64,000 nucleotides of DNA from Rhodococcus ruber (GTDB lineage Bacteria; Actinomycetota; Actinomycetes; Mycobacteriales; Mycobacteriaceae). The position numbers and the translations under genes are program-made. The DNA lies in contig NZ_JAPWIJ010000009.1 of the NCBI RefSeq assembly GCF_027270735.1, positions 186,001 through 250,000 of the forward strand. The letters are read 5' to 3'. The notes beneath the pieces were generated by a model. The model did not search any database and was not told the DNA's origin. It saw nothing but the letters and a program-made list of their open reading frames with translations. Below, piece after piece: positions 51,979 through 60,678 of this stretch. The first letter of the stretch is position 1. Each line of letters starts with the position of its first letter.

Positions 51979-53837
51979 CGAGCGTGACGACCGCACTGCG
52001 AGGCAGCGGCCTTCTGCGTACGTTCAACGATGCAGGTGTGCTCACCGCCGCCGACGTGCACGTGGCACTGCGTCTGGGCGCGCTCGCCGGGGAGTCGTCG
52101 GAGCAGGTGCTCTTGGCCGCTGCGCTGACGGTGCGTGCCGTGCGATCGGGATCGGTGTGCCTCGATCTTCGACGACTGCGAGATGTGACGGTCGACGAGG
52201 ATTCCGACGTCGATCCGGGCGCGCTTCCGTGGCCCGATCTCGGCGAGGTCCTCGGCGCACTGTCGGTCAGTCCCCTCGTCGTCGGTAGCGCAAACGGACC
52301 GTTGACGCCGCTGAAACTCGTTCACACCGATGAGGGTGAACTCCTGTATCTCGACCGATATCACTTGCAGGAGAGCACAGTTCGTGATGTTCTCGAGCAT
52401 CGATCGCAGTCTCACCCGCAGTCCGATGCCGCCGAAATCAGCCGCGCTCTGACCGAGCTGTTCGTCGACGAATCGGGTGCGCCCACTGTTGCTCCCGATC
52501 GTCAGCGGATAGCGGCAGCCCTGGCGGCGACCCAATGGACCACGGTCATCGCAGGCGGGCCGGGAACCGGTAAGACCCACACGGTGGCTCGGATTCTGGC
52601 GTTGCTCGTCCGGGAACACGGAAGCGATCTGCGCATCGGGTTGGCGGCACCCACCGGCAAGGCCGCAGCCCGATTGCAGGAGTCGGTGTCCGAACAAGCG
52701 GAGCTCCTCGGACTGCCGGTAGATCTGAAGGCGATGACCTTGCATCGGCTACTGGGCTGGAAGCCCGGCAGCAAGACGAGGTTTCGCCACGACGCTGAGA
52801 ACCGCCTGCCCTACGACGTCATCGTTGTGGACGAAACCTCGATGGTGTCACTGACGATGATGTGCCGGCTGCTCGAAGCCGTCCGCCCCGAATCACGCTT
52901 GATCCTGGTCGGCGACCCGGACCAGTTGACGTCTGTCGACGCAGGCGCGGTGCTGGCAGACCTTGTGGCCCGGCCGGTCACCGGCATCGAGAATCCGGTG
53001 CTGGCGCAGCTCGTCGACGAGGATTTCGCCGCCGCGGAGGATCCGGCCGAGGCGGCCCTGAGCCCGTTCGAGCGAAACCGACTGCGCGGCGGCGTCGTGC
53101 GGCTCAGTCGAGGCAGACGGTTCGGCGGGGCAATCGCGCAGTTGGCAGTGGCCGTGCGAGACGGCCGGGGCGACGACGTGATGGCGCTGCTCGAGTCCGG
53201 CGCACAAGAAATTTCCTTCCATGGCCCCGACGACGTGGATGCGCTGCGTTCCGACGTGATCGACACCGCAGCCGAAGTCACCGCCGCCGCAGCAGCCGGA
53301 GATGCCCCCGCGGCACTTCTGGGTCTCGAGAAGCATCGCCTGCTGTGCGCGCACCGCGAGGGCCGATGGGGTGTCGCGCGATGGGATCGGCAAGCGATGG
53401 AGTGGGTGGGAGAGCACAGCGGAACGTTTCTCGATCCGGCACTGTGGTACCCCGGTCAGCCACTGTTGGTGACGGCAAACGATCACGAAGCGCGTATATA
53501 CAACGGTGACACCGGCGTCGTGGTGTTGGGAGACAACGGAACCGCGATGGCAGCGTTCGCCCGCGGGCGCGGTCACGTGCTGATCCACCCGAACGTGCTC
53601 TCGTCGGTTCACACGGTGTATGCGATGACGATTCACCGCAGCCAGGGCAGTCAGTACGACACCGTCTCGGTTCTTCTCCCCGCCGAGGCATCGACACTGC
53701 TGACCCGAGAGTTGCTCTACACCGCAATCACTCGCGCGCGATCGCACGTGCGGGTGATCGGCACCGAGGACGCCATCCGGGCGGGCGTCGAGCGTCAGGT
53801 GTTACGGGCGAGCGGTCTGCGACGAACGATCCTGTAG
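51975..53837 (+). CDS. recD: exodeoxyribonuclease V subunit alpha (RecD)
   Basis: 620 residues from ATG 51975. An N-terminal domain of about 170 residues precedes the SF1 motor: Walker A AGGPGTGKTHTVARIL, LAAPTGKAAARLQES, VVDETSMVSL (motif II), LVGDPDQLTSVDAGAV (motif III) and the C-terminal TIHRSQGSQYDTV with YTAITRAR. It is the 5'-3' motor of RecBCD. It converges on a TY-Chap-like gene 6 nt away. Confidence 0.95.
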   Translation: MTSVTTALRGSGLLRTFNDAGVLTAADVHVALRLGALAGESSEQVLLAAALTVRAVRSGSVCLDLRRLRDVTVDEDSDVDPGALPWPDLGEVLGALSVSPLVVGSANGPLTPLKLVHTDEGELLYLDRYHLQESTVRDVLEHRSQSHPQSDAAEISRALTELFVDESGAPTVAPDRQRIAAALAATQWTTVIAGGPGTGKTHTVARILALLVREHGSDLRIGLAAPTGKAAARLQESVSEQAELLGLPVDLKAMTLHRLLGWKPGSKTRFRHDAENRLPYDVIVVDETSMVSLTMMCRLLEAVRPESRLILVGDPDQLTSVDAGAVLADLVARPVTGIENPVLAQLVDEDFAAAEDPAEAALSPFERNRLRGGVVRLSRGRRFGGAIAQLAVAVRDGRGDDVMALLESGAQEISFHGPDDVDALRSDVIDTAAEVTAAAAAGDAPAALLGLEKHRLLCAHREGRWGVARWDRQAMEWVGEHSGTFLDPALWYPGQPLLVTANDHEARIYNGDTGVVVLGDNGTAMAAFARGRGHVLIHPNVLSSVHTVYAMTIHRSQGSQYDTVSVLLPAEASTLLTRELLYTAITRARSHVRVIGTEDAIRAGVERQVLRASGLRRTIL

Positions 53838-53843
53838 CTTCGG

Positions 53844-54665
53844 TCAGCGGCACGCGTGCCGGGCCTCGTTCATCGCGGCGTCGATGCTTCGTGCGACCGA
53901 AAGCCAGGTGCGGGCCAGATTGGACCACACAGCCACCGAGTCGTCTCGACCCGCGCCGGCCGACCGACGGGCCTGCCTGGCGGCCGAGCGATGGAGGGCC
54001 ACGGCACGAGCCGTCAGATCGTCGAGGTCACTGTCGTTGCACACGGATCGAACGGTGTGTGGGTCGACTCGGCGACCTGTCAATTGACACAACGCTTGCA
54101 GCGACCCCAGCTCGGCAGGAACCTCGGTGGGCGTCTCGGAAAAGTCGGCCGGAGTGGCGGTCTCGGCTGCCGAGGCGACGAGCCCCCGCTGCAAGTCTCG
54201 TGGCCCGGATGACACGCCATCGGCTGCGACGCCCCAGACACTGAGGAACGAGGGGTGCGGAACGTTCCAGATCTCGCGGAACGCACGCGTGATCATCTCG
54301 GAAACGAGCGCGGCATCGGCTCGTGAGTCGGTTCGCGTGAGATCGATGACCGATCCGTCGGCGATCGGTTTACCGCGGTTCAGCCATCCGAATTCCACCA
54401 ACTGCACGTCCATGGCCGACGTCTCCGGGGCGTCCGGGTACAGCAGCGAAGGAATTGCCGCAACGGTGACCAGGACCCCGGTGTCCGTCGCCGCCACATC
54501 GATGTACGGCCGCAAACCGCGTTCGCCGGGGCTGGCTTGAGCGGCCGTGACCGTGATGTAGTCCCGTCTCGGGAGGGACCGAAGGCACGCGTGCAGATTC
54601 TCGGTGAACGTGGCCCACGCGAGCGCGGTAGTGGAGTCGAAATGGCCGTTCTGCAGTGCGGTCAC
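53844..54665 (-). CDS. TY-Chap-like hypothetical protein, paralogue of 39231-40535
   Basis: 273 residues from GTG 54665, with AGAGGG 8 nt upstream. The middle FREIWNVPHPSFLSVWGVAA matches the 39231 protein at the same place in the fold, with a preceding alpha-beta domain (YIDVAATDTGVLVTVAAIPS). The C-terminal 100 residues are helical and Arg/Ala-rich with two cysteines. It has no signal or membrane segment. The secretion-chaperone fold is inferred; nothing shows a secretion partner nearby. Confidence 0.65.
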   Translation of the reverse strand: MTALQNGHFDSTTALAWATFTENLHACLRSLPRRDYITVTAAQASPGERGLRPYIDVAATDTGVLVTVAAIPSLLYPDAPETSAMDVQLVEFGWLNRGKPIADGSVIDLTRTDSRADAALVSEMITRAFREIWNVPHPSFLSVWGVAADGVSSGPRDLQRGLVASAAETATPADFSETPTEVPAELGSLQALCQLTGRRVDPHTVRSVCNDSDLDDLTARAVALHRSAARQARRSAGAGRDDSVAVWSNLARTWLSVARSIDAAMNEARHACR

Positions 54666-54745
54666 GGTGCAAACCCTCTTCTCGGACGAGAACTGATGCC
54701 TGTGGGTTCAGACGGTAGCGAGGGGGTCCGACAAGAACGCGGGCG

Positions 54746-55951
54746 TCAGTAGACGTCCCGCAGGTAGCGCTTGGTTTGCTTGAGTTCGTTGACGTAGTCC
54801 TCGGCAGCGTCGGGGGAGCGGCCGCCGTGCTCGGCGACGATCTCGTGCAGTGCCTCGTCGACGCCCTTGGACATCCGGGCCGCGTCGCCGCAGACGTAGA
54901 AGTGCGCACCTGCCTCGAGCCAGCCGTACAGTTGCTTGCCTGCCTCGATCATGCGGTGCTGCACGTAGATCTTCTCGTGCTGATCGCGGGAGAATGCCAC
55001 ATCGAGTCGACTCAGCAGACCGTCGCGCTCGAACTCGACGAGCTCGTCCTCGTAGAGGAAATCGCTCGACCGATGCTGATCTCCGAAGAACAGCCAGTTG
55101 TCTCCCGCGGCACCACGCGCGCGCCGTTCGTGCAGAAATGCTCGAAACGGTGCCACTCCGGTTCCGGGCCCGATCATGATGATCGGGGTGTCGTCCTCGG
55201 GCAGGCGGAACGACTTGTTGGCCGACAGGAACACACCTGCCTCGTTGCCGTCGCCGACTCGATCGGCGAGGTACGTCGAACAGACGCCGCCGCGGTCACG
55301 CTCGGCCGACCGGTATCGGACGGTGGACACCGTCAGATGCACGGTGCCTTCGTGGGCGATCGGTGACGACGAGATCGAGTAGACGCGATGCTGCAGTGGA
55401 CGCAGCAAGCCGAGGAATTCGGCGGGATCGAAGGCAGGCGACCGGTCCAGATCGAGAACGTCCACGACGTCACGTCCCCACGTCCAGGCGTCGAACGATG
55501 CTCGGTCGCCGTTCTGCAGGACGTGATCGAGTTCGGCGTCGCCGGCATGTTCGGCCACGGCCTCGATCAGGTCCATGGACGGGATACCGATTTCGTACTC
55601 CGTCGTCAGCGCCTGTGCGAGCGTGATCTCACCGGACTTGGTGTGCACGGCGGTATCGGCAGGCACACCGAGGCGGTCGACGACGGCCGAGACCAGTGCG
55701 GCGTCGTTGACGGGTTTGACGGCGAAACCATCCCCGGCTTGGTAGGCGATACCGCTGTCTCCCAGCGCGATCGCAACGTGCCGAACTTCCTTGGCCGACG
55801 TGGGACCGGACAGGCGTCGGTTGCCCAGAATCTGTGCGCGATAGGGATTCTTCCGATTCCACGGTGATCGCTTGGGTGCGGCCTTGGTGGTGCCGAGATC
55901 GCCGGTTGCAGCGTCGATGTCCTGTACCTGCCTTGCAATTGCCGTCGTCAC
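54746..55951 (-). CDS. CysJ-like FAD/NADPH reductase lacking the FMN domain
   Basis: 401 residues from GTG 55951. The FAD domain has HRVYSISSSPIAHEG (RxYS) and GVCSTYLADRVGDGN. The NADPH domain has GPGTGVAPFRAFLHERRARG, LFFGDQHRSSDFLY and FYVCGDAARMSKGVD. It matches the reductase half of sulfite reductase flavoprotein and cytochrome P450 reductase but has no N-terminal flavodoxin domain (CysJ is about 600). The electron acceptor must therefore be a separate protein, which is not visible here. Confidence 0.85.
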   Translation of the reverse strand: MTTAIARQVQDIDAATGDLGTTKAAPKRSPWNRKNPYRAQILGNRRLSGPTSAKEVRHVAIALGDSGIAYQAGDGFAVKPVNDAALVSAVVDRLGVPADTAVHTKSGEITLAQALTTEYEIGIPSMDLIEAVAEHAGDAELDHVLQNGDRASFDAWTWGRDVVDVLDLDRSPAFDPAEFLGLLRPLQHRVYSISSSPIAHEGTVHLTVSTVRYRSAERDRGGVCSTYLADRVGDGNEAGVFLSANKSFRLPEDDTPIIMIGPGTGVAPFRAFLHERRARGAAGDNWLFFGDQHRSSDFLYEDELVEFERDGLLSRLDVAFSRDQHEKIYVQHRMIEAGKQLYGWLEAGAHFYVCGDAARMSKGVDEALHEIVAEHGGRSPDAAEDYVNELKQTKRYLRDVY

Positions 55952-55987
55952 GGTCTGTGACGGGTGGAGGGTCGAACCTTCTGAACC

Positions 55988-57448
55988 CTAGTGGGGACCG
56001 CTCGAGCTGCGGTGCAGGGCCTCGATGCCGTCGACCGAGTATGCGACGTCGTACCCGTCGGACAGCGCCCGGTCGATCGCCTGACGGTCGCCGGCCTCGT
56101 CCGTCGGCCAGCCGGCCGGCCGCGCCCGATTGACGACGATCCAGTCCGGGACGGTCGAATCGGTGGAGCGTTGGGGAAAGACCGAGACGTCGTGATCGGC
56201 GACGAGTTGGGCCACGAGATTGTTCGACGCTGCAACCCGATCATCGGCGGGAATCCACTCCGAGATGTCCCGAGCGGTCGCGGCCTGCGCATCGATCGTC
56301 CATTCCTGTGCCTGCACCATGCGCGCCATCGGTAGGAACGGCAACGCCACGACCGCGAACGCGGCCACGAACGCGACGATGTAGTGGCGACCACGTTCGG
56401 TGAGCTGACCGTGTCGGTGACTGCGTGCAAACGCGTCGAGCAACGCGATGAACACGATCACCATCAGGATCGCGTTGTAGTGGTAGATCGGCTTCCAGAA
56501 GTTTGTGTTGTCGCTGAGAAAGCGCCACGCGACCGTCGGGACGGCGATCAGCAGGAGAGGCGAGCGCAGCGCGAAAAATCCGGTGACCGCGAGCAGCAGA
56601 AAGGCGGTGGCCGCCCGAGAATCGCCGGCAACCAAGCCGTGCGCGGTGTCCGCGATGCCCTCACCGAGCGGGGGTAGCTTCGAGCCCTGATCGTACGAAT
56701 TGTCGGAGCTGAGCATCGGGATGATCACCTTGACGGCGAGAATTACCCAGGTCAGGCCCCATGCAGCTGTCAGTATCCCGAGAATTCGGGTTCGACCGCG
56801 CGTCCACAGTGCCACCAGTGCGCCGATCACGACGACCGTCAGCCCCATGTCCTCTTTGACGAAGACCAGCGGCAGAGCCCAGGCCAGTGCGGGCAGCCAA
56901 TGCTGACGAACCAGGGCGACCATCGACATCGCCAGCAGAGGCATCGCAAACGCCACTTCGTGGAAGTCGAAATTCAGCGCGGCTTGAACGCCCCAGGACA
57001 GTCCGAACGCCGCTGCGATCACGACCCCGACCACCGTGCCGAACTTCTGTATCGCCAGCCTGCTGATGGGAATCACGGCCGACGCGAACAACACAGCCTG
57101 GGCGATCAGCAACGTCTCGGCATGTGGAAACACCCGATAGACGGGCCCCAGCAGCGAGGTGATGGGTGAGAAGTGATCGCCGAGCGTGTTGTAGCCGGTG
57201 CCCAGCAGGTCGGAGGTCGGGGCACGAAACTGTGAGTACGACGCGACCTGTTGGACGAATATCCCCAGATCGAATCCGGATGTGCGCAGTTGCCGATGGC
57301 CGAGAACGGACATCGTCGCGTACAGCGATGCCAACACCACGAACGCGAGCGCCGGCACCAAAACCTCGGCAGTACGGAACTTCGTACGCCAGTCGGGGGA
57401 CGCATTGTCGATGTCGGTGACAACCGTGGATTTCTCGATAGTGGTCAC
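55988..57448 (-). CDS. DUF2079 polytopic membrane protein
   Basis: 486 residues from GTG 57448. About eleven hydrophobic segments occur. RTSGFDLGIFVQQVASYSQF and NTLGDHFSPITSLLGPVYRV are DUF2079 signatures, resembling GT-C glycosyltransferases with acidic residues in the first loop. The C-terminal 120 residues are extracytoplasmic and alpha-beta (ISEWIPADDRVAASNNLVAQ). A polyprenol-sugar-dependent envelope transferase is plausible but unproven. It is monocistronic. Confidence 0.85.
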   Translation of the reverse strand: MTTIEKSTVVTDIDNASPDWRTKFRTAEVLVPALAFVVLASLYATMSVLGHRQLRTSGFDLGIFVQQVASYSQFRAPTSDLLGTGYNTLGDHFSPITSLLGPVYRVFPHAETLLIAQAVLFASAVIPISRLAIQKFGTVVGVVIAAAFGLSWGVQAALNFDFHEVAFAMPLLAMSMVALVRQHWLPALAWALPLVFVKEDMGLTVVVIGALVALWTRGRTRILGILTAAWGLTWVILAVKVIIPMLSSDNSYDQGSKLPPLGEGIADTAHGLVAGDSRAATAFLLLAVTGFFALRSPLLLIAVPTVAWRFLSDNTNFWKPIYHYNAILMVIVFIALLDAFARSHRHGQLTERGRHYIVAFVAAFAVVALPFLPMARMVQAQEWTIDAQAATARDISEWIPADDRVAASNNLVAQLVADHDVSVFPQRSTDSTVPDWIVVNRARPAGWPTDEAGDRQAIDRALSDGYDVAYSVDGIEALHRSSSGPH

Positions 57449-57498
57449 GAGGACCGATGTCTACAGCACGGACGTGAGATGTTCCTGAGAACCGCAGG

Positions 57499-58479
57499 TC
57501 AGCGCTTACGCTTCTTCGCCGGCTTGTGTCGAGGCGGCTGGGAGGTGAGGTGGTAGTAGAGAGCGTCCTCGGAATCCTCGACGACCACGTCGATGTAGTC
57601 GCCCACCTCCAGATAATCGTCGACGGCAATTCTGTCCGTCGAGCCGATGACGGCTTTCACCGAACGAGCGGGTACCAGCCCTCGGCGTCCGTCCGGGCCG
57701 ACTGCGAGGGCGTACCGGGGACCGGTGCGGGTGACCCGGGCACGAATGAAATCCGGATCCTTCGGGATCGGGTCTGCCGCGAGGACGTTGCCATCCTTCG
57801 ACGCGGCGGTCAACGAATCCAGCTGTGCCGCGAGATCGTCGGCCATTGCATCCACCTGGTCGAGCAGGTGGGCCATGTGTGCGGCGTAGTCGGTGTGTTT
57901 CTTGGTGGGCTTGAGTGCCTCGCCAGGCTTGTACATGTCTTCGTGAGTCAGCTCGCCCCACGCGTCCTGTAGGCGTGTCTTGACCTGTACTTCCACTTTC
58001 ACATCGAGGTCGCCCTGATGCGTGGCAACTCGAACGACCAGCACTGCGTGATATGCGCGGTAGCCACTGGGTTTGGGAAAGGCGACGTAATCGGTGGGTG
58101 GTTGCGCGAATCGCACCGAGCATTTCGGGTCGTTGCATGCACGCTCGAGCGCTGCGACGAACGTCAGTTGATCGCGCGGGGTCTTGCACAGCACCTTGAT
58201 GCCGACCAGATCGGGAAGGGCTTCGGCAACGGCGTCCGCGTCGGTCGGTTCGGTGATCCGGCCCTCGGAGACATAGCGGCGCAATTTGTCGGCGGATCGT
58301 CCAGGATCCTTGATGCGCGCCGTCTGCGCGTTCAGTCGATCTCGATCGACGTCTTCGAGTATCTCGTCGGCGATGGTCTCGAGGAAGTTCTGCGCGGTGA
58401 CGAGCGCGGCTTCCCACGCCCGGCGGCGCTGCAGGTACAGCTCCTCGACCAAGTCGTCGATGCTCGTTGCCGATGTCAC
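57499..58479 (-). CDS. RelA/SpoT synthetase-domain protein with C-terminal OB-like region
   Basis: 326 residues from GTG 58479; an upstream frame to 58572 lacks family sequence. The synthetase motifs are ARIKDPGRSADKLRRY, DLVGIKVLCKT, SGYRAYHAVLVV and VEVQVKTRLQDAWGELTHED, so (p)ppGpp synthesis is likely, with Lys in place of Arg in the EVQxKT motif. No HD hydrolase, TGS or ACT domain is present. The last 85 residues (ARVTRTGPRYALAVGPDGRR, YLEVGDYIDVVVEDSED) look like an S1/OB fold. It is divergent from a SigG-like gene across 91 bp. Confidence 0.85.
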   Translation of the reverse strand: MTSATSIDDLVEELYLQRRRAWEAALVTAQNFLETIADEILEDVDRDRLNAQTARIKDPGRSADKLRRYVSEGRITEPTDADAVAEALPDLVGIKVLCKTPRDQLTFVAALERACNDPKCSVRFAQPPTDYVAFPKPSGYRAYHAVLVVRVATHQGDLDVKVEVQVKTRLQDAWGELTHEDMYKPGEALKPTKKHTDYAAHMAHLLDQVDAMADDLAAQLDSLTAASKDGNVLAADPIPKDPDFIRARVTRTGPRYALAVGPDGRRGLVPARSVKAVIGSTDRIAVDDYLEVGDYIDVVVEDSEDALYYHLTSQPPRHKPAKKRKR

Positions 58480-58570
58480 GATGCCGAGGTTAACCCAGAT
58501 ATGTGGGCAAACCTTTACGTGGCGCGCATTCGAGCTGTGACGCGCCCGCCTCCGGTCTAGGCTGTGCCGC

Positions 58571-59545
58571 ATGACCGTGGCCTCCGTGCAGCAGGACGAC
58601 TTCCTCGCGCAGTTCGATCCGTTCCGTCGAGAGCTGCTCGCGCACTGCTACCGCATGACCGGATCGATTCACGACGCCGAGGATCTGTTGCAGGAAACGT
58701 ACATTCGCGCGTGGCGGGGGTACGCGAAATACGAGGGGCGCTCGTCGCTGCGCACCTGGCTGTACCGAATCGCCACCAACACCTGTCTCACTGCTCTGGA
58801 CGGTCGATCGAAGCGTCCGCTCCCGACCGGCCTGGGGGCACCGAGTTCCGGCCCTACCGACGAACTCGTACAGAACAACGAGGTTCCATGGCTCGAACCG
58901 ATCGCCGATTCGGAGCTGGCCGACTCGAGCGATCCCGCCTCCATCGTGGTGGCGCGTGAATCGGTGCGCCTCGCCTTGGTGGCGTCCCTGCAACACTTGT
59001 CACCCCGTCAGCGAGCGGTCTTGTTGATGCGCGAGGTGTTGCAGTGGAAGGCGTCGGAAGTCGCCGAGGTTCTCGCCACGACGACGACCGCGGTCAACAG
59101 CTTGCTGCAGCGAGCAAGGGAGCGCCTCGACGAAATTGCGCCCGAACTCGACGATGTCGAGCCCATCGGATCCGACGAGCTGCAGGAGCTGCTGACGCAG
59201 TACGTGGAGTGTTTCGAGAACTACGACATCGACCGCTTGGTCACTCTGTTCACCTCGGATGCGGTGTGGGAGATGCCGCCGTTCGTCGGGTGGTACCGGG
59301 GTGCCGAGACGATCGGGTCGTTGATCCGACACAACTGCCCGGCAAGTGGCGCGGGCGACATGCGAATGGTGCCCACGTCAGCCAACGGTCAACCCGCATA
59401 CGGGCTCTACATGCTGGGCGAGGACGGTATCCATCGGGCGTTCCAGCTGCACGTCCTCGACGTCGATGCCAGAGGGGTCGGGCACGTGGCCTGCTTCTTC
59501 GATCTCGCGCTGTTCGATCGATTCGGCCTTCCCGACCGCCTCTGA
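58571..59545 (+). CDS. ECF sigma factor with SnoaL-like C-terminus (SigG-like)
   Basis: 324 residues. Region 2 spans FRRELLAHCYRMTGSIHDAE and DLLQETYIRAWRGYAKYEGR. Region 4 contains LSPRQRAVLLMREVLQWKAS then VAEVLATTTTAVNSLLQRAR. A SnoaL-like domain of about 125 residues follows (LLTQYVECFENYDIDRLVTL, MPPFVGWYRGAETIGSL). That arrangement is known for the SigG group, where the tail modulates activity in place of an anti-sigma factor; none is adjacent here. A VOC gene lies at the 3' end on the opposite strand. Confidence 0.9.
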   Translation: MTVASVQQDDFLAQFDPFRRELLAHCYRMTGSIHDAEDLLQETYIRAWRGYAKYEGRSSLRTWLYRIATNTCLTALDGRSKRPLPTGLGAPSSGPTDELVQNNEVPWLEPIADSELADSSDPASIVVARESVRLALVASLQHLSPRQRAVLLMREVLQWKASEVAEVLATTTTAVNSLLQRARERLDEIAPELDDVEPIGSDELQELLTQYVECFENYDIDRLVTLFTSDAVWEMPPFVGWYRGAETIGSLIRHNCPASGAGDMRMVPTSANGQPAYGLYMLGEDGIHRAFQLHVLDVDARGVGHVACFFDLALFDRFGLPDRL

Positions 59546-59556
59546 ACGACTGCTGG

Positions 59557-59964
59557 TCAGCTCTGGGGAACCGCAGACGGGTCCATCCACATCACTTCCC
59601 AGACGTGGTTGTCGAGATCTCGAAATGCCCGGCCGTACATGAAACCGTGGTCTTGGGGCTTCATCCACGATGACCCACCTGCAGCGATCGCGGCGTCGGT
59701 CAACGAATCCACTTCATCGCGGCTGTCGGCCGAGATGCACATCAGGACCTCGCGAGCCGAGCCCGTGTCGCAGATCGAGTCGGAGATGAAGTCCTCGAAA
59801 CGAGATGTGTTCAGAAACATCACCGTCGCCTGGTCGCTGACGATCATCGAGGCGGTGTTCTCGTCGCTGAATACGTCGTTGAAGGCGAACCCGAGCCCCT
59901 CGAAGAACGAACGGGTTGCGACGACATCTCGAACGGGCATATTGGCGAACAACATACGTGACAT
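59557..59964 (-). CDS. VOC-family (glyoxalase/bleomycin resistance fold) protein
   Basis: 135 residues. FANMPVRDVVATRSFFEGLG begins the first beta-alpha-beta unit, and GFMYGRAFRDLDNHVWEVMW ends the second, with a Glu at the usual metal-ligand position. DNH in place of DPDGH is family-typical. Whether metal is bound and what the substrate is cannot be told. It converges on the SigG-like gene with an 11-nt gap. Confidence 0.88.
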   Translation of the reverse strand: MSRMLFANMPVRDVVATRSFFEGLGFAFNDVFSDENTASMIVSDQATVMFLNTSRFEDFISDSICDTGSAREVLMCISADSRDEVDSLTDAAIAAGGSSWMKPQDHGFMYGRAFRDLDNHVWEVMWMDPSAVPQS

Positions 59965-60076
59965 GGGTACACCTTTTGTGTGGGAGCCGGCTGCATGAGA
60001 CCGTCGAGCAACGGTCTTGCTTCTACTGACAGCTGCCGTTCCGAAAAGTCACCGGGCACACCCCTGCCGACACGAC

Positions 60077-60109
60077 GCGACCCCGCCGAGCGATGCTCGA
60101 CGGGGTCGC
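60077..60109. terminator. strong hairpin after the 88-residue protein gene
   Basis: GCGACCCCG (60077-60085) pairs with CGGGGTCGC (60101-60109), and the inner GAGC pairs with GCTC around a 3-nt loop. It lies 34 nt past the stop at 60143 on the minus strand and before the VOC gene start, so it insulates the two. Confidence 0.7.
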
Positions 60110-60142
60110 GGACTGCGAAGCTGAAAGGGGGAGTGTGAAGCG

Positions 60143-60409
60143 TTACCGCGTCATCTGTGCAAGACGGGACAGCATCCGTGAGAACACATGGCCGTCGTTG
60201 CCGAGATCGAGGTAGGCATCGGCAGCGGAATCCGAGGTGGTGTCGGACGTCGCCGCGGCGAGGGTGCGCGCCATGCGCGTGCGACGCTCGATGGCGTCGA
60301 GGATGGTGGCGTCGAGCGTTGCCACATCGTCGAAGAGCTGGTCGACGTCGGTTGTTGCAATGTCGGCGGTGTCGGTGCCAATTGCCAGCGAATCGATCTG
60401 AACAGTCAC
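60143..60409 (-). CDS. small helical protein with chorismate-mutase-like helix
   Basis: 88 residues from GTG 60409, with AGGAG 5 nt upstream. The central stretch DQLFDDVATLDATILDAIER and RTRMARTLAAATS resembles the first helix of AroQ chorismate mutases, where such an Arg-rich pattern is conserved. The second part (ADAYLDLGNDGHVFSRMLSR) is short. It is too short and atypical for an active enzyme to be claimed. It is monocistronic with its own terminator. Confidence 0.6.
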   Translation of the reverse strand: MTVQIDSLAIGTDTADIATTDVDQLFDDVATLDATILDAIERRTRMARTLAAATSDTTSDSAADAYLDLGNDGHVFSRMLSRLAQMTR

Positions 60410-60457
60410 ATCGTCTCCTTTTGTTCGCGTCCTGAGGTGTGAGTCGTTCTGCCGAAC

Positions 60458-60483
60458 GGAACCGTTACAGCCCGACTCGAGTT
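60458..60483 (+). promoter_or_regulatory. possible ECF-type promoter (GGAAC-N18-GTT)
   Basis: GGAAC at 60458-60462 and GTT at 60481-60483 have the 18-nt spacing of SigE/SigH-class promoters. It lies 196 nt before the reductase start at 60679, a long leader. I see nothing else of note in the 269-bp region 60410-60678. Confidence 0.35.
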
Positions 60484-60678
60484 AAAACGATGTTTCGTCG
60501 CCCAGTCCAAGATGCCCACTCGACCGGCCTGGGCCAACCTCTCGAGGGTGTGATGCTCGATACAGTCCGGTCGGTTCCCCCGACATGCAGATATTCCTGG
60601 CCCGCCTGCCCGCGGGATTGTGACCGCACCGTTCCGGGTAGCCCAGTGTCGAATCACGTCGACATCGAGGAGTGAACG

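Noticed and set aside
60439..60675. 78-codon open frame before the AIF-like reductase
   Set aside because: No ribosome site, Arg/Pro-rich shadow-like composition and no family; treated as leader.
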